Source: Aerococcus kribbianus (GTDB lineage Bacteria; Bacillota; Bacilli; Lactobacillales; Aerococcaceae). From it: a stretch of DNA of 64,000 nt. Below, in pieces: positions 8,909-19,724 of the stretch. Numbering within the stretch: the first letter of the stretch is position 1; the number at the start of each line of letters is the position of its first letter. Under the pieces are notes generated by a model. The model did no database searches and was not told where the DNA came from. It worked only from the letters and a program-made list of their open reading frames with translations. A program made the position numbers and the translations under genes. The stretch covers positions 38,057 through 102,056 of the forward strand of contig NZ_JAPRFR010000004.1 of NCBI RefSeq assembly GCF_026805545.1, in the 5' to 3' direction.

Positions 8909-8958
8909 CACGAAGGAGCCTAACTATTATTAAATTATAACAGCAAAACTCCTTCATG
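8909..8958. repeat. Inverted repeat in the rplQ 3' region
   Basis: CACGAAGGAG (8909-8918) faces CTCCTTCATG (8949-8958) across 30 AT-rich bases. In the minus-strand transcript the single mismatch becomes a G-U pair. It lies between rplQ and the operon terminator and is not followed by a T run, so it looks like a 3'-UTR structure, not a second terminator. Confidence 0.5.
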
Positions 8959-9012
8959 AGCAGAGCTAGACTTGGTTTCCCATCATCATAACACTCTAAT
9001 ACATCGTATCTC

Positions 9013-9393
9013 TTACACTAATTCGATAACAACCATTGGTGCAGCATCGCCACGACGAGGTTCAGTTTTAAGAATCCGAGTGTAACCACCTTGACGGTCT
9101 TCATAACGACCTGCTAAATCGTTAAATAATTTTTGTAGAGCAGTTTCTACTACGATGTCATCTTCTTCAGCACGAACATCTGCGATTTCGTTACGAACGA
9201 ATTTAGCTGCTTGACGACGTGCATGCAAGTCACCACGTTTACCTAAAGTAATCATTTTTTCTGTTGTACGACGGATTTCTTTGGCACGTGTTTCAGTAGT
9301 AACAATACGTTCGTTGATAATTAAATCAGTTGTTAAGTCGCGTAACATCGCTTTACGTTGTGAGCTAGTACGACCTAGTTTACGGTAACCCAT
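9013..9393 (-). CDS. rplQ: 50S ribosomal protein L17
   Basis: Structural protein of the large subunit; 126 residues starting [20 protein letters not shown], the standard bacterial L17 N-terminus. Last gene of the operon, 24 bases after rpoA, with an AGGAGG site in that gap. An inverted repeat and a strong terminator follow. Confidence 0.98.
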   Translation of the reverse strand: MGYRKLGRTSSQRKAMLRDLTTDLIINERIVTTETRAKEIRRTTEKMITLGKRGDLHARRQAAKFVRNEIADVRAEEDDIVVETALQKLFNDLAGRYEDRQGGYTRILKTEPRRGDAAPMVVIELV

Positions 9394-9417
9394 TAAAAGT
9401 CATCCTCCTTTGTAGTT

Positions 9418-10362
9418 TTAGTCATCTTGACGCAATGATAAGTCTAGGGCATCAAGTTTGTTTTTAACTTCATCGAGAGATTTACGTCCTAAATTACGGA
9501 CCTTCATCATCTCGGCTTCAGAACGGTCAGTTAGTTCTTCAATAGTATTAATACCTGCCCGTTTCAAGCAGTTATAAGAACGAACAGAAAGATCTAACTC
9601 TTCAATCGTCATTTCAAGCATTTTTTCTTTTTGTGTCTCTTCTTTTTCAACCATAACTTCAACTTGACGTGCTTCATTAGTTAAATTAATGAAGATATCT
9701 AAGTGTTCAGTTAAGATTTTGGCTGCTAGACTTAATGCTTCTTCTGGTGAAATTGTTCCATCAGTCCAAATATCCATGGTCAACTTATCAAACTCATTGA
9801 TTTCACCAATTCGAGTGTTCTCAACTTGATAGTTTACCTTAGAAATTGGTGTATAAATAGAATCTACAGGAATCACACCAATTGGCATGCTATCAGATTT
9901 ATTGTGTTCAGCCCGAACAAAGCCACGCCCATTAGTCACAGTCATCACCATATGGAAGCGAGCACCTTCTGCTAGTGTACAGATATGTAAATCGGGATTC
10001 ATCACTTCAAAATCTGCATCAGGATTGATATCAGCTGCCGTTACATTAGCTGGTCCTGTAATGTCAATTTCAACTTCTTTTTCTTCGACATCATATAGTT
10101 TTAACGCTAAATTCTTTATATTTAAAACAATTTGCGTTACATCTTCACGGACACCAGGGATTGTCGAATATTCGTGGAGGACATCATCAATTTTTATTGA
10201 TGTCACTGCTGTTCCTGGAAGAGAAGATAGCAAAATACGACGTAACGAATTACCTAGGGTTGTTCCATAGCCGCGTTCTAGTGGTTCAACAACGAATTTA
10301 CCAAACTTGGCATCCTCGCTGATCTCGATTGTTTCAATATTTGGCTTTTCAATTTCGATCAT
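9418..10362 (-). CDS. rpoA: RNA polymerase alpha subunit
   Basis: Assembly platform of RNA polymerase and contact point for UP elements and activators. The 314 residues comprise the N-terminal dimerisation domain (about 1-230, with [15 protein letters not shown] near residue 35) and the C-terminal DNA-binding domain (about 250-314, with [12 protein letters not shown] and [10 protein letters not shown]). Located between rpsK and rplQ as in nearly all Bacillota, so it is co-regulated with translation genes. Confidence 0.99.
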   Translation of the reverse strand: MIEIEKPNIETIEISEDAKFGKFVVEPLERGYGTTLGNSLRRILLSSLPGTAVTSIKIDDVLHEYSTIPGVREDVTQIVLNIKNLALKLYDVEEKEVEIDITGPANVTAADINPDADFEVMNPDLHICTLAEGARFHMVMTVTNGRGFVRAEHNKSDSMPIGVIPVDSIYTPISKVNYQVENTRIGEINEFDKLTMDIWTDGTISPEEALSLAAKILTEHLDIFINLTNEARQVEVMVEKEETQKEKMLEMTIEELDLSVRSYNCLKRAGINTIEELTDRSEAEMMKVRNLGRKSLDEVKNKLDALDLSLRQDD

Positions 10363-10427
10363 ATCGACAAAATACCCCTTTCAAAACGTGAAGAAAATAT
10401 AGCTATAATTTCCAAGCAATCAGCCGA

Positions 10428-10817
10428 TTAGACACGACGACGTTTTGGAGGACGACAACCGTTATGAGGGATTGGAGTTACGTCGCGGATTGCAGTAACT
10501 TCTAATCCAGCAGCTTGTAAAGCACGGATAGCAGATTCACGACCTGAACCAGGGCCTTTAACTGAAACTTCAACAGTTCTCATGCCGTTGTCCATTGCCA
10601 CTTTAGATGCAGCTTCTGATGCCATTTGGGCAGCATAAGGCGTTGATTTACGAGAACCTTTGAATCCAAGGGCACCTGCAGATGACCATGACACAGCATT
10701 ACCGTGTTCATCAGTAATCATGACGATAGTATTATTGAATGTTGAATGAATGTGGGCTACACCAGATTCAATATTCTTTTTCACACGACGCTTGCGTGAT
10801 ACTTGACGTTTAGCCAT
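10428..10817 (-). CDS. rpsK: 30S ribosomal protein S11
   Basis: Platform protein of the small subunit near the decoding site. The 129 residues include the family segments [12 protein letters not shown] and [14 protein letters not shown] and end in a basic PPKRRRV tail. It sits between rpsM (24-base gap) and rpoA (65-base gap), with GGAGG before the ATG. Confidence 0.98.
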   Translation of the reverse strand: MAKRQVSRKRRVKKNIESGVAHIHSTFNNTIVMITDEHGNAVSWSSAGALGFKGSRKSTPYAAQMASEAASKVAMDNGMRTVEVSVKGPGSGRESAIRALQAAGLEVTAIRDVTPIPHNGCRPPKRRRV

Positions 10818-10841
10818 AAAATGTTTTGCCTCCTTCTATGA

Positions 10842-11207
10842 TTATTTTTTCTTACCAGCAATAGCAACTGGTTTACCTTTACGAGTCCGGGCATTGTTTT
10901 TAGTGTTTTGACCACGAACTGGTAATGAGCGACGGTGACGCATACCACGGTATGATCCAATTTCTTGTAGACGTTTGATGTCTAAGTTCCGTTCACGGCG
11001 TAAGTCACCTTCAACTTTGATTTGGTCAACTTCAGCACGAATTTTATCTAATTCTTCGTTAGTTAAGTCACGTACACGGGTATCTTCAGATACACCAGCA
11101 GCGGCTAACACTTTTTGTGCGGTTGTTGTTCCAATTCCGTAAATATATGTCAAAGAAATAACTACACGTTTATCACGTGGAATATCTACTCCTGCAATAC
11201 GAGCCAT
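10842..11207 (-). CDS. rpsM: 30S ribosomal protein S13
   Basis: Head protein of the small subunit that contacts L5 and the P-site tRNA. The 121 residues begin [16 protein letters not shown] and carry the basic C-terminal tail (NARTRKGK) typical of S13. It follows rpmJ by 25 bases with GGAGGTG before its start. Confidence 0.98.
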   Translation of the reverse strand: MARIAGVDIPRDKRVVISLTYIYGIGTTTAQKVLAAAGVSEDTRVRDLTNEELDKIRAEVDQIKVEGDLRRERNLDIKRLQEIGSYRGMRHRRSLPVRGQNTKNNARTRKGKPVAIAGKKK

Positions 11208-11232
11208 TAATTGGCACCTCCTTGTTTAATGA

Positions 11233-11346
11233 TTAACCTTGACGTTGTTTGTGTTTTGGATTGCTACAAATTACCATAACTTTACCGTTACGGCGAATCA
11301 CTTTACAGTTTTCACACATCTTTTTAACTGATGCTCTTACTTTCAT
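11233..11346 (-). CDS. rpmJ: 50S ribosomal protein L36
   Basis: A 37-codon gene starting at ATG 11346 and ending TAA at 11233. The product begins [19 protein letters not shown] and has the zinc-binding set Cys11, Cys14, Cys27 and His32 (CENC...CSNPKH), so it is the zinc-carrying form. AAGGAGG lies before the start, and the infA-rpmJ-rpsM order is canonical. Confidence 0.97.
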   Translation of the reverse strand: MKVRASVKKMCENCKVIRRNGKVMVICSNPKHKQRQG

Positions 11347-11372
11347 GATTTAACCTCCTTGGAAGCTACACA

Positions 11373-11591
11373 TTATTTGAAGCGGTAAGTAATGCGTCCT
11401 TTTGTTAAGTCGTAAGGAGACATTTCTACCTTCACTCGGTCTCCAGGTAAAATACGGATATAGTTGACACGCATTTTGCCAGAAATGTGCGCTAATACTT
11501 CATAACCATTCTCTAATTCAACTTTGAACATTGCGTTAGGTAACGTTTCTAAAACAGTACCTTCAACTTCAATCATATCTTCTTTTGCCAC
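11373..11591 (-). CDS. infA: Translation initiation factor IF-1
   Basis: Binds the A site of the 30S subunit during initiation. The 72-residue OB-fold protein runs from [13 protein letters not shown] to a GRITYRF end, the standard size. I place the start at GTG 11591, 7 bases after AGGAGGG; an in-frame ATG 27 bases upstream would put the ribosome binding site inside the gene and add residues no homologue has. The map gene often found between adk and infA is absent. Confidence 0.96.
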   Translation of the reverse strand: MAKEDMIEVEGTVLETLPNAMFKVELENGYEVLAHISGKMRVNYIRILPGDRVKVEMSPYDLTKGRITYRFK

Positions 11592-11695
11592 AGTTTTCCC
11601 TCCTATAGCATGGTCCATTGTCCTATGTCTACAGATAAGCTAACGGCATTTTCGTCAACCTTAAAATTTTAACATGTTTAATACTAGAAATCAAC

Positions 11696-12343
11696 TTATT
11701 TGTCAATGATTTCTTGAACTTTTGCGAAAACATTATCGATACCAATATCACCAGGTACACGATGTAATTTTCCTCGTTCTTCATAAAAATCAATCAAGGG
11801 TTTTTGTTGTTCCATGTTTACTTTGATTCGGTTTTCAACAACTTCGGCTTTGTCATCTTCACGTTGGTAGAAGTTTGAACTACTACATTTGTCGCAAACA
11901 CCGTCAACTTTAGGAGGATTGAAGAACTTGTTATAAGTTGCTCCACAATCGCGACAAATAATACGACCGGATAAGCGTTTCTTTAACACTTCTGGATCCA
12001 CATCGAAGTAGATAACAGCGTCAATGCTTTTACCTTGCTTGGACATGATGTCTTCCAATGCTTGGGCTTGATTTAAAGTCCGTGGATAACCATCTAGCAT
12101 GAAACCTTTAGCGGTATCATCTTGTTGCAAGCGTTCATCAACAATACCATTAGTCACCTCATCAGGCACTAAGCCACCAGCATCCATATAGGATTGGGCT
12201 TCTTTACCTAGTTCTGTTTCATCAGCAATGGCTTGACGGAACATATCACCTGTAGAAATGTGTGGAAAATCATAAGCATCTACAATTTTAGCGGCTTGTG
12301 TTCCTTTACCTGCTCCAGGTAAACCCATTAACAAAATATTCAT
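11696..12343 (-). CDS. adk: Adenylate kinase
   Basis: Interconverts ATP plus AMP and two ADP. The 215-residue long form has the P-loop GLPGAGKGT near its N-terminus and a LID domain with four cysteines (CRDC and CDKC) expected to bind zinc, usual in Gram-positives. The start at 12343 follows TTGGAGGATTAAG; six extra upstream codons are not part of the protein. It is 24 bases after secY. Confidence 0.97.
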   Translation of the reverse strand: MNILLMGLPGAGKGTQAAKIVDAYDFPHISTGDMFRQAIADETELGKEAQSYMDAGGLVPDEVTNGIVDERLQQDDTAKGFMLDGYPRTLNQAQALEDIMSKQGKSIDAVIYFDVDPEVLKKRLSGRIICRDCGATYNKFFNPPKVDGVCDKCSSSNFYQREDDKAEVVENRIKVNMEQQKPLIDFYEERGKLHRVPGDIGIDNVFAKVQEIIDK

Positions 12344-12367
12344 CTTAATCCTCCAAGTCAAAATTTC

Positions 12368-13666
12368 CTATTCACGAATAAAACCAACATATTGACGCTT
12401 GATTAAGCGACCTTCAATCTGTTTAGCTGTATCCAAAGCCACACCAACAACAATCAATAGACTTGTTCCTGACAGGGCAATTCCTTGGGGAAGATTATAG
12501 AGATATGACCCTACCAATGGTAAAGTAGCAATTCCCATCAAGAAAATTGATCCGACTGTTGACAAGCGGTTAAGCATTGCCGACAAGTAATTCTCAGTTG
12601 GGTATCCTGGACGAACGCTAGGAATATAGCCTCCAGCTTTTTGTAGGTTCTCTGCTACTCGTTCAGGATTAATTTGAATATGCGCATAGAAGAAGGTAAA
12701 CAAGATAATCACTAATGCATAGATTGCAATACCGATTGGCTCATTCAAGTTAAATACCTTAGACAAAATTTGGAACCAGTCTTTAGAACCATGGCTGGCT
12801 GCAAATAATCCTAAAATCGTTTGTGGCACCATAATCAAAGCGGAAGCAAAGATTACAGGTATTACACCAGCGGAATTTAATTTAAGGGGCAAATGCGCTT
12901 TTTGAGCAGCTGCATTCGCTCGTTTTGAATACCGAACAGGAATCCGACGCTCTGCCTGGTTCATATAAACCACAAACATAATAATAAGAATTGCTGCGAC
13001 TACAATACCAGCTGCCATCATCCATGAAGTTGATAACTCACTGGGACGCGCATCAAGAAAGCGACTTTGCACAAAGGCGGCTAATTCTTGAGGCACACGA
13101 GCAACAATACCAGCAAAAATAATCATTGATGTACCGTTACCAATCCCAAACTGAGTGATTTGTTCACCCAACCAGACCACAAACATCGATCCAGCGGTCA
13201 TGACTAAGGCAATTAAGGCATAAGTCACGAAATTAGGATTCGTTATTAAACCGAATTGTGATAAGGTGTTGAAGCCGACTGATATAGCAATTGCTTGGAA
13301 AAAAGCAATAACAATAGCAAAATACCGAGTCCACTTGTTAAGCTTACGGCGTCCAACTTCCCCTTGCTTAGACCATTCAGTGAAAGCAGGAATAACATCC
13401 ATCTGTAGCAACTGTATCACAATAGAGGCGGTAATATAAGGAGATACTCCTAATGAAAAGATGGAGTAGCTTGATAAAGCACCCCCACCAAAAGTATTTA
13501 ACAGCCCAAATAGACCTGACGATGCTAAACTTTGAATGGATGCCGCATTAACACCAGGAACAGTGATATGGGCACCAATTCGAAAGACAATTAACATCAG
13601 AGAGGTAAAAAGTAAACGGCTTCTAATGTCTCTATCCTGAAAAACAGCTTTCAGTTTTTGAAACAT
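12368..13666 (-). CDS. secY: Protein translocase subunit SecY
   Basis: Channel subunit of the general secretion translocon. The 432 residues give ten predicted membrane spans, with the plug region near residues 50-70 and the YFLSAM-type segment replaced by the usual firmicute NYLSAMLNRL near 365. Its ATG overlaps the rplO stop codon by one base (TAATG), so the genes are translationally coupled. Confidence 0.97.
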   Translation of the reverse strand: MFQKLKAVFQDRDIRSRLLFTSLMLIVFRIGAHITVPGVNAASIQSLASSGLFGLLNTFGGGALSSYSIFSLGVSPYITASIVIQLLQMDVIPAFTEWSKQGEVGRRKLNKWTRYFAIVIAFFQAIAISVGFNTLSQFGLITNPNFVTYALIALVMTAGSMFVVWLGEQITQFGIGNGTSMIIFAGIVARVPQELAAFVQSRFLDARPSELSTSWMMAAGIVVAAILIIMFVVYMNQAERRIPVRYSKRANAAAQKAHLPLKLNSAGVIPVIFASALIMVPQTILGLFAASHGSKDWFQILSKVFNLNEPIGIAIYALVIILFTFFYAHIQINPERVAENLQKAGGYIPSVRPGYPTENYLSAMLNRLSTVGSIFLMGIATLPLVGSYLYNLPQGIALSGTSLLIVVGVALDTAKQIEGRLIKRQYVGFIRE

Positions 13667-14106
13667 TAGATCACCTCACAAGATCCCCCAGCGGCTTCAA
13701 TAGCTTCTTTGGCTGACGCTGAGAATTTAGTTGCTTTAACGTTTAATTTACGTTCTAGTTCACCATTACCTAACACTTTAATTCCAGCTTTTTCTTTTTT
13801 AACAATGCCAGCTTCGATAAAATCGGCTGGTTGTACGTTTTGACCATCTTCGAAAACATTTAAGTCGTCTAAGTTAACTACTGCATATTCTTTGCGGTTC
13901 AAGTTAGTAAAACCACGTTTTGGAATACGACGGAACAATGGTGTTTGTCCCCCTTCGAATCCTAAGCGAACTTTTCCACCTGAACGTGCCTTTTGACCTT
14001 TTTGGCCACGACCAGATGTTTTACCTTGACCAGAACTAGTTCCGCGTCCAATACGTTTACGTACGTGACGAGAACCTTCTGCAGGATGCAATTCATTTAA
14101 ATTCAT
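13666..14106 (-). CDS. rplO: 50S ribosomal protein L15
   Basis: Large-subunit assembly protein. The true start is ATG 14106 ([18 protein letters not shown]), preceded by AAAGGGAGGTG; longer readings would extend into rpmD. The product is 146 residues with the glycine- and arginine-rich N-terminal extension ([15 protein letters not shown]) that threads into 23S rRNA. It overlaps secY by one base. Confidence 0.97.
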   Translation of the reverse strand: MNLNELHPAEGSRHVRKRIGRGTSSGQGKTSGRGQKGQKARSGGKVRLGFEGGQTPLFRRIPKRGFTNLNRKEYAVVNLDDLNVFEDGQNVQPADFIEAGIVKKEKAGIKVLGNGELERKLNVKATKFSASAKEAIEAAGGSCEVI

Positions 14107-14137
14107 TCTATAGGCACCTCCCTTTCTATTGTAACGA

Positions 14138-14317
14138 TTATAGTTCTTCAACTGCAACTAAATGAGCGATTTTTTTCAACATACCGTCGATTGCTTCGTT
14201 ACGTGTTTTTACAACTGAACGATTAGGTTTAGTTAGATCCAAAGCTTTAGCAGTTGCAATTTGGTCTTGAGGACGTCCAATAACAGAACGTTTTAAAGTG
14301 ATTTTAACTTCAGCCAT
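14138..14317 (-). CDS. rpmD: 50S ribosomal protein L30
   Basis: A 59-residue protein beginning [19 protein letters not shown], the standard L30 opening, and ending in LVAVEEL. The ATG at 14317 has AAGGAGGAAG upstream and the gene ends 31 bases before rplO. Position between rpsE and rplO is canonical. Confidence 0.97.
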   Translation of the reverse strand: MAEVKITLKRSVIGRPQDQIATAKALDLTKPNRSVVKTRNEAIDGMLKKIAHLVAVEEL

Positions 14318-14330
14318 TTTATCTTCCTCC

Positions 14331-14843
14331 TTAACCTAGTAATTCTTCCACTGATTTACCACGTAATTCAGCGATTTCTTCTGGGCGTTTAAGAGATTCT
14401 AAGGCTTGAATTGTTGCCCGAACAATATTGATTGGGCTGTTTGAACCAAGTGACTTAGAAGTGATATCGGCAATTCCTGCTAACTCAATAACCGCACGAA
14501 CTGATCCACCTGCAGCTACACCTGAACCGGCTTGGGCTGGTTTAAGCAAGACATCCCCACCGTTGAAACGGCCTTTAACATTATGCGGGATAGTAGAACC
14601 TGAACGTGGTACTTCGATTAAGTTTTTCTTACCATCTTCAATCGCTTTACGGATAGCTTCAGGAACTTCGTTAGCCTTACCAGTACCTACGCCGACATGG
14701 CCATTCTTGTCACCAACGACAACAACAGCGGCAAAACGCATCCGGCGTCCACCTTTTACAACCTTAGATACACGGTTGATAGCGACAACGCGGTCTTCAA
14801 TGTCATTTTCATTTAAATTCAAAGCTTGAAATGTTTGTCCCAT
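14331..14843 (-). CDS. rpsE: 30S ribosomal protein S5
   Basis: Helps keep translational fidelity and mRNA helicase activity at the 30S entry. The 170 residues include the double-stranded RNA-binding-like N-terminal part ([17 protein letters not shown]) and the later [15 protein letters not shown] segment. It starts at ATG 14843 with AAAAGGAGGAAG upstream and lies between rplR and rpmD. Confidence 0.98.
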   Translation of the reverse strand: MGQTFQALNLNENDIEDRVVAINRVSKVVKGGRRMRFAAVVVVGDKNGHVGVGTGKANEVPEAIRKAIEDGKKNLIEVPRSGSTIPHNVKGRFNGGDVLLKPAQAGSGVAAGGSVRAVIELAGIADITSKSLGSNSPINIVRATIQALESLKRPEEIAELRGKSVEELLG

Positions 14844-14863
14844 GTTTTGGCTTCCTCCTTTTC

Positions 14864-15220
14864 CTAAAATTCTAATCCGTTTTCGCGTGCAGCATCAGCT
14901 AATGCTTTTACACGGCCGTGGAATAAGTAACCGCCACGGTCAAAAACAACAGTTTTTACGTTGGCTTGGTTAGCGCGTTCGGCAATTGCTTTACCAACCG
15001 CTGCACCGTTTTCTGTTTTTGATCCAACTTGTAATGCTTCTTCTGTATCAGAGGCGCTTGCAAGCGTAACACCCGCTACGTCATCAATTAATTGCGCGTA
15101 GATGTGTTTATTAGAACGGAAAACGTTCAAGCGTGGGCACTCTGCTGTTCCAGAAAGATTTCTACGTACACGTGCGTGACGTTTTTGACGTAATTGATTT
15201 TTATCTGGTTTGCTAATCAA
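14864..15220 (-). CDS. rplR: 50S ribosomal protein L18
   Basis: Binds 5S rRNA with L5. The start is most likely TTG at 15220: this gives [19 protein letters not shown], the canonical L18 start, with AAGAGGTG ending 6 bases before it. The alternative GTG three codons upstream lies inside that ribosome binding site. The product is 118 residues, normal for the family. Confidence 0.95.
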   Translation of the reverse strand: MISKPDKNQLRQKRHARVRRNLSGTAECPRLNVFRSNKHIYAQLIDDVAGVTLASASDTEEALQVGSKTENGAAVGKAIAERANQANVKTVVFDRGGYLFHGRVKALADAARENGLEF

Positions 15221-15263
15221 AATTTTCACCTCTTTATTTTACTATTGCGCTTAGGCGGCGCGA

Positions 15264-15800
15264 TTATTTACCTGTTTTACCTTCTTTGCGGCGAACATAT
15301 TCACCAACGTAACGAACACCCTTACCTTTGTATGGTTCTGGTAAGCGAGTAGCACGGATTTCAGCCGCTAATTGGCCAACAGCTTCTTTGCTGATCCCTT
15401 TTACCTTAATTTGTGTATTTGAAGGCACTTCGATTTCGATTCCTTCTGGAACTTCAAATTCAACGGGATGAGATAAACCAACGTTTACCACTAATTTGTC
15501 ACCTGACATTTGTGCCCGGTATCCAACCCCAACCATTTCAAGTTCTTTAGTAAATCCTTCAGATACACCAACAACCATGTTGTTGAATAAAGCTCGTGTG
15601 GTTCCGTGGATAGAACGTACGGCTTTGTTATCGTTAGGACGTTCGAATGTGACAATGTTGTCGTCAACTTTCATTTCAATGACTGGACTAAAAGTCTGAG
15701 TCAATTCACCTTTAGGACCTTTAACAGTAACTGTATTACCATCAATGTCTAAGGTTACGTTACTAGGGAGTTCTACTGGTCGATTACCAATACGAGACAT
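15264..15800 (-). CDS. rplF: 50S ribosomal protein L6
   Basis: Large-subunit protein near the factor-binding site. The 178 residues are the usual tandem repeat of two similar domains; it starts [15 protein letters not shown] and ends with [14 protein letters not shown] and a basic tail. AGAGGTG lies 8 bases before the ATG. Confidence 0.98.
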   Translation of the reverse strand: MSRIGNRPVELPSNVTLDIDGNTVTVKGPKGELTQTFSPVIEMKVDDNIVTFERPNDNKAVRSIHGTTRALFNNMVVGVSEGFTKELEMVGVGYRAQMSGDKLVVNVGLSHPVEFEVPEGIEIEVPSNTQIKVKGISKEAVGQLAAEIRATRLPEPYKGKGVRYVGEYVRRKEGKTGK

Positions 15801-15836
15801 CTAGCCTGCACCTCTTTCTTTCTCTTTTTTTATATA

Positions 15837-16235
15837 TTACCAAACGTAAGCGACTACTTCGCCACCAACATTTTTAGCACGTGCTTCTTTATCAGTGATT
15901 ACACCTTCAGAAGTTGAAACAATAGCGATTCCTAAGCCATTTAATACTTTTGGCATTTCTTCGCTGTTTGCGTAAACACGTAGTCCTGGTTTAGAAATAC
16001 GTTTTAAGTTAGTGATAACACGACGGTTGTCTTTAGTGTATTTCATGAATACGCGGATGACACCTTGTTTATCATCTTCAATGACTTCATAGTCTTTGAT
16101 ATATCCTTCTTCTTTAAGGATTTTAGCAATGTTTACTTTCATTTTAGACGCTGGACTTTCGAAAGATTCGTGACGGACTAAGTTCGCGTTACGAATACGT
16201 GTCAAAAAGTCAGCAATTGGATCTGTCATAACCAT
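15837..16235 (-). CDS. rpsH: 30S ribosomal protein S8
   Basis: Core 30S assembly protein; in other bacteria it also represses the spc operon by binding mRNA. The 132 residues start [18 protein letters not shown] and hold the C-terminal [13 protein letters not shown] motif. GGAGGG lies 10 bases before the ATG. I did not identify an S8 mRNA-binding structure near rplE. Confidence 0.98.
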   Translation of the reverse strand: MVMTDPIADFLTRIRNANLVRHESFESPASKMKVNIAKILKEEGYIKDYEVIEDDKQGVIRVFMKYTKDNRRVITNLKRISKPGLRVYANSEEMPKVLNGLGIAIVSTSEGVITDKEARAKNVGGEVVAYVW

Positions 16236-16271
16236 TACGAGTATACCCTCCTTCGTCTTGTGTTTTAAATT

Positions 16272-16457
16272 CTACCAGCTTGCTTTTTTAACTCCAGGAA
16301 TTTGTCCTTTATAGGCAAGTTCACGAAGGCAAACACGGCAAAGTTTAAATTTACGGTAAACTGAATGTGGACGTCCACATCTTTCACAACGTGTGTAGGC
16401 TTGGGTAGAGTATTTTGGTGTACGTTTGCTTTTAGCAATCATAGATTTTTTAGCCAA
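16272..16457 (-). CDS. rpsN: 30S ribosomal protein S14, zinc-binding type
   Basis: The 61-residue short form of S14 with CERC and CRVC pairs that bind zinc. Position between rplE and rpsH is canonical. A zinc-free paralogue, common in Bacillota for zinc-limited growth, is not in the window. Confidence 0.98.
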   Translation of the reverse strand: MAKKSMIAKSKRTPKYSTQAYTRCERCGRPHSVYRKFKLCRVCLRELAYKGQIPGVKKASW

Positions 16458-16480
16458 GTTAATTCCGCCTCCTTATAGAC

Positions 16481-17023
16481 TTATTTTTGGAATGGCATTC
16501 CTAATTGAGTTAGTAATTCTTTTGATTCTTCGTCTGTGTTAGCAGTGGTTACAATAACAATATCCATACCACGTACTTTGTTTACATCATCAAAGTCGAT
16601 TTCTGGGAAAATCAATTGTTCACGGATACCTAATGTGTAGTTACCACGTCCGTCGAATGAACGTTTGCTAATTCCGCGGAAGTCACGAACACGAGGAAGT
16701 GAAACAGAAACAAGTTTGTCTAAGAAGTCAAACATGCGTTCACCACGCAAGGTTACTTTAGTACCAATAGGCATACCTTCACGTAAACGGAAGCCGGCAA
16801 TTGATTTCTTAGCAGATGTAATTACTGGTTTTTGTCCAGAAATTAATGTTAATTCGTCAACCGCTGCTTCAAGGTTTTTAGCGTTAGATACTGCATCACC
16901 AACACCCATGTTGATAACAATTTTTTCAACTTTTGGTGCTTGCATTACTGAGCTATAGTTAAATTTTTCTACTAATGAAGGAACTACTTCATTTTTGTAT
17001 TTTTCTTGTAAACGATTAGCCAT
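16481..17023 (-). CDS. rplE: 50S ribosomal protein L5
   Basis: Binds 5S rRNA and forms a bridge to S13. The 180-residue product begins [20 protein letters not shown] and has the [22 protein letters not shown] central segment. It lies 23 bases after rplX with AAGGAGGACG upstream of the ATG. Confidence 0.98.
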   Translation of the reverse strand: MANRLQEKYKNEVVPSLVEKFNYSSVMQAPKVEKIVINMGVGDAVSNAKNLEAAVDELTLISGQKPVITSAKKSIAGFRLREGMPIGTKVTLRGERMFDFLDKLVSVSLPRVRDFRGISKRSFDGRGNYTLGIREQLIFPEIDFDDVNKVRGMDIVIVTTANTDEESKELLTQLGMPFQK

Positions 17024-17045
17024 TACTATGCGTCCTCCTTCCCGA

Positions 17046-17354
17046 TTAATCTAAAACTTCGCCGGATTTACGGGCAACGCGTACACGTTTGCCGTCACGA
17101 ACTTCAACACCGACACGAGTGGCTTCCCCTGTTTTAGGGTCAACTAATTGAACATTTGAAACATGAATTGGTGCTTCAACTTCGTTAATTCCACCATTTG
17201 GATTTAATTGAGTTGGCCGTTCATGTTTTTTTACGATATTTACACCTTCAACAATTACTTTGTCTTGTTTCGGTAAAGCTTGTTTAACAACACCTTCAGT
17301 GCCTTTGTCTTTACCTGAAATGACAACTACTGTATCACCAGTTTTGATTCGCAT
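17046..17354 (-). CDS. rplX: 50S ribosomal protein L24
   Basis: Early-assembly large-subunit protein with a KOW motif at the N-terminus ([18 protein letters not shown], residues 6-23). The 102-residue length is standard. Located between rplN and rplE with GGGAGGTG before its ATG. Confidence 0.98.
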   Translation of the reverse strand: MRIKTGDTVVVISGKDKGTEGVVKQALPKQDKVIVEGVNIVKKHERPTQLNPNGGINEVEAPIHVSNVQLVDPKTGEATRVGVEVRDGKRVRVARKSGEVLD

Positions 17355-17384
17355 TAATGGGCACCTCCCTATTCTGATCGTTTC

Positions 17385-17753
17385 TTATAGTACTTCTGGA
17401 GCAAGTGAAATGATACGCATGTAGTCGTTATCACGTAATTCACGTGCAACTGGACCAAAGATACGAGTACCGCGCGGAGATTTGTCATCGCGAATAATTA
17501 CGCAGGCATTTTCGTCAAACTTGATGTAAGAACCGTCTGAACGACGAACACCGCTCTTAGTACGAACGATTACGGCTTTAACAACTTCACCTTTTTTGAC
17601 AACGCCACCGGGTGTAGCATTTTTCACACTTGCAACGATCACATCACCAATGTTAGCTGTTTTACGTCCTGAACCACCTAAAACACTAATTGTTAAAACT
17701 TCACGCGCACCAGAGTTATCTGCCACTTTTAAGCGAGTTTCTGTTTGAATCAT
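17385..17753 (-). CDS. rplN: 50S ribosomal protein L14
   Basis: Subunit-interface protein of the 50S. The 122 residues begin [18 protein letters not shown] and end [11 protein letters not shown], near-invariant L14 features. The 27-base gap to rpsQ contains its AAGGAGGAT site. Confidence 0.98.
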   Translation of the reverse strand: MIQTETRLKVADNSGAREVLTISVLGGSGRKTANIGDVIVASVKNATPGGVVKKGEVVKAVIVRTKSGVRRSDGSYIKFDENACVIIRDDKSPRGTRIFGPVARELRDNDYMRIISLAPEVL

Positions 17754-17780
17754 CTATGGTATCCTCCTTCCAGTTTGTGA

Positions 17781-18044
17781 TTAGATAATTACTGATTCTT
17801 CAACAATATCTACTAGACGGAAATATTTGTCTTTTGATAATGGACGAGTTTCCATAATCCGAACAATATCGCCATTCTTAGCTGAATTGTTTTCATCATG
17901 TGCTTTATATTTTTTTGAGTATTTGATACGTTTTCCGTAAGTTGGGTGGAATTTGAACGTATCTACTTGGACAACAATTGTTTTCTCCATTTTGTCAGAA
18001 ACAACGCGTCCTTGAAGAACTTTACGGTCGTTACGTTCTGTCAT
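17781..18044 (-). CDS. rpsQ: 30S ribosomal protein S17
   Basis: OB-fold 30S assembly protein of 87 residues ([22 protein letters not shown] start, with the [14 protein letters not shown] segment). Located between rpmC and rplN; AAAGGAGGAA precedes the ATG. Confidence 0.97.
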   Translation of the reverse strand: MTERNDRKVLQGRVVSDKMEKTIVVQVDTFKFHPTYGKRIKYSKKYKAHDENNSAKNGDIVRIMETRPLSKDKYFRLVDIVEESVII

Positions 18045-18071
18045 GATTGGAATTTCCTCCTTTACTGATTA

Positions 18072-18269
18072 CTATTGCGCTAATTCGCTTTGACGTAAAG
18101 CGGTTTTTACCCGAGCAATTTCTTTACGTACTTGCTTAATTCGAGCTGTATTTTCTAATTGACCGGTAGCCAATTGGAATCGTAAGTTAAATAGTTCTTG
18201 TCTATATTCTTGCTCTTTGGCATTTAGTTCAGCAGTGGATAGATCTTTAATTTCTGTAAATTTACTCAT
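18072..18269 (-). CDS. rpmC: 50S ribosomal protein L29
   Basis: Two-helix protein near the exit tunnel, where it helps form a docking site for nascent-chain factors. The start is ATG 18269 ([15 protein letters not shown]), giving 65 residues; longer readings lack homology. The start lies 8 bases inside the end of rplP, so it is translationally coupled. Confidence 0.96.
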   Translation of the reverse strand: MSKFTEIKDLSTAELNAKEQEYRQELFNLRFQLATGQLENTARIKQVRKEIARVKTALRQSELAQ

Positions 18270-18690
18270 TCGATTCACCACCAATTTCACGTTTTACAAT
18301 TTTGGTCCGGATAGGTAATTTATGGGAAGCTAAACGAAGGGCTTCTTTGGCTACTTCTTCAGGAACACCTGCAACTTCAAACAAGATTTTACCACGTTTC
18401 ACTGGTGCAACCCAGCCTTCTGGAGCCCCTTTACCAGAACCCATACGAACACCGATTGCTTTAGCAGTGTATGATTTGTGTGGGAAGATTTTAATCCATA
18501 CTTTCCCACCACGTTTCATGTAGCGTGTCATTGCGATACGAGCTGATTCAATTTGACGGTTAGTAATCCATTTTGAATCTAAAGCTTGTAAGCCGTATTC
18601 ACCATAAGCGATTTCTTTACCGCCTTTAGCTTCTCCGCGCATTTTACCGCGGAATTCACGTCTATGTTTTACACGTTTTGGTACTAACAT
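18262..18690 (-). CDS. rplP: 50S ribosomal protein L16
   Basis: Large-subunit protein at the A-site tRNA elbow. The 142 residues begin [19 protein letters not shown] and hold [20 protein letters not shown] and [15 protein letters not shown] segments. It starts 2 bases after the rpsC stop and its last 8 bases overlap rpmC. Confidence 0.98.
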   Translation of the reverse strand: MLVPKRVKHRREFRGKMRGEAKGGKEIAYGEYGLQALDSKWITNRQIESARIAMTRYMKRGGKVWIKIFPHKSYTAKAIGVRMGSGKGAPEGWVAPVKRGKILFEVAGVPEEVAKEALRLASHKLPIRTKIVKREIGGESNE

Positions 18691-18692
18691 GC

Positions 18693-19343
18693 TTAATCCT
18701 CCTCATTCGTATTTTTTGTAGGAAGAACTTCACCGCGGCAAATCCATGTTTTAATACCGATCTTACCGTAAGTTGTGTCGGCTTCTTCCCATGCGTAGTC
18801 GATATCAGCACGAAGAGTATGTAATGGAACAGTTCCTTCTACATAAGTTTCGCTACGTGCCATATCAGCACCGTTTAAACGGCCAGAAATTTGTACTTTA
18901 ACCCCTTTAGCGCCTGCTTTCATTGTCCGTTGGATGGCTTGTTTTTGTGCCCGACGGAAAGCTACACGATTTTCAAGTTGTTGAGCGATTGATTCACCAA
19001 CTAATTTAGCGTCTAATTCAGGTTTTTTAACTTCAATAATATTAACATGAACCATTTTACCAGTTAATTGCCCTAAAGCTTTACGCAAGGCATCAACTTC
19101 GGATCCACCTTTACCGATAACCATCCCAGGTTTAGCAGTGTGGATATTCACGTTAACTTTGTTTGCAGCTCGTTCGATTTCAATTTGTGAAACAGAAGCG
19201 TCACTTAGTGTGCTTTGGATATATTCACGAATTGCAATATCTTCATGGAGCTTGTCTGCATAGTCTTTTTCTGCATACCAGCGTGCGTCCCAGTCTTTGA
19301 TAACTCCGATACGCAAACCGGTAGGATTAATTTTTTGTCCCAC
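18693..19343 (-). CDS. rpsC: 30S ribosomal protein S3
   Basis: Forms part of the mRNA entry channel. The 216 residues start [20 protein letters not shown] and contain a KH domain with [14 protein letters not shown] near residue 75, then the C-terminal [16 protein letters not shown] region. The start codon is GTG with AGGAGG 8 bases upstream, and the gene begins 3 bases after rplV. Confidence 0.98.
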   Translation of the reverse strand: MGQKINPTGLRIGVIKDWDARWYAEKDYADKLHEDIAIREYIQSTLSDASVSQIEIERAANKVNVNIHTAKPGMVIGKGGSEVDALRKALGQLTGKMVHVNIIEVKKPELDAKLVGESIAQQLENRVAFRRAQKQAIQRTMKAGAKGVKVQISGRLNGADMARSETYVEGTVPLHTLRADIDYAWEEADTTYGKIGIKTWICRGEVLPTKNTNEED

Positions 19344-19346
19344 TAA

Positions 19347-19703
19347 TTATTCCTCCTCTGCCTCAGCGACTACCACTGTGATGTGGCTTGTGCGTTTATT
19401 GATACGAGAAGCGGATCCTTTTGCCCGAGGACGGAAACGTTTCATTGTTGGTCCTTCATTGACATAAGCTTCGCTTACTACAAGTTTTGCTGGATCTAAT
19501 TCGAAATTGTTTTCTGCATTAGCAATTGCTGACATTAACACTTTCTCGATTACAGGAGATGCTGCACGAGGAGTGAATTTTAGAATTGCAACAGCTTCAG
19601 CTACTGGCTTGTTACGAATTAAGTCGATAACTAAACGTGCTTTACGCGCTGGAATTCGAACTGTTTTTGCAGTTGCCTTTGCAGATGTAATTTGTTCTGC
19701 CAT
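19347..19703 (-). CDS. rplV: 50S ribosomal protein L22
   Basis: Lines the peptide exit tunnel; its C-terminal hairpin ([21 protein letters not shown]) reaches the tunnel constriction where macrolides act. No obvious resistance-type insertion is seen in that loop. The 118 residues are normal size and the gene lies between rpsS and rpsC. Confidence 0.98.
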   Translation of the reverse strand: MAEQITSAKATAKTVRIPARKARLVIDLIRNKPVAEAVAILKFTPRAASPVIEKVLMSAIANAENNFELDPAKLVVSEAYVNEGPTMKRFRPRAKGSASRINKRTSHITVVVAEAEEE

Positions 19704-19724
19704 TATTTATTTCCTCCCCTCAGA

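Noticed and set aside
9887..10270. 127-codon plus-strand frame opposite rpoA
   Set aside because: Antisense shadow of a conserved gene, with no ribosome binding site or recognisable domain.
14428..14829. 133-codon plus-strand frame opposite rpsE
   Set aside because: Antisense shadow of rpsE with low-complexity composition and no start signals.
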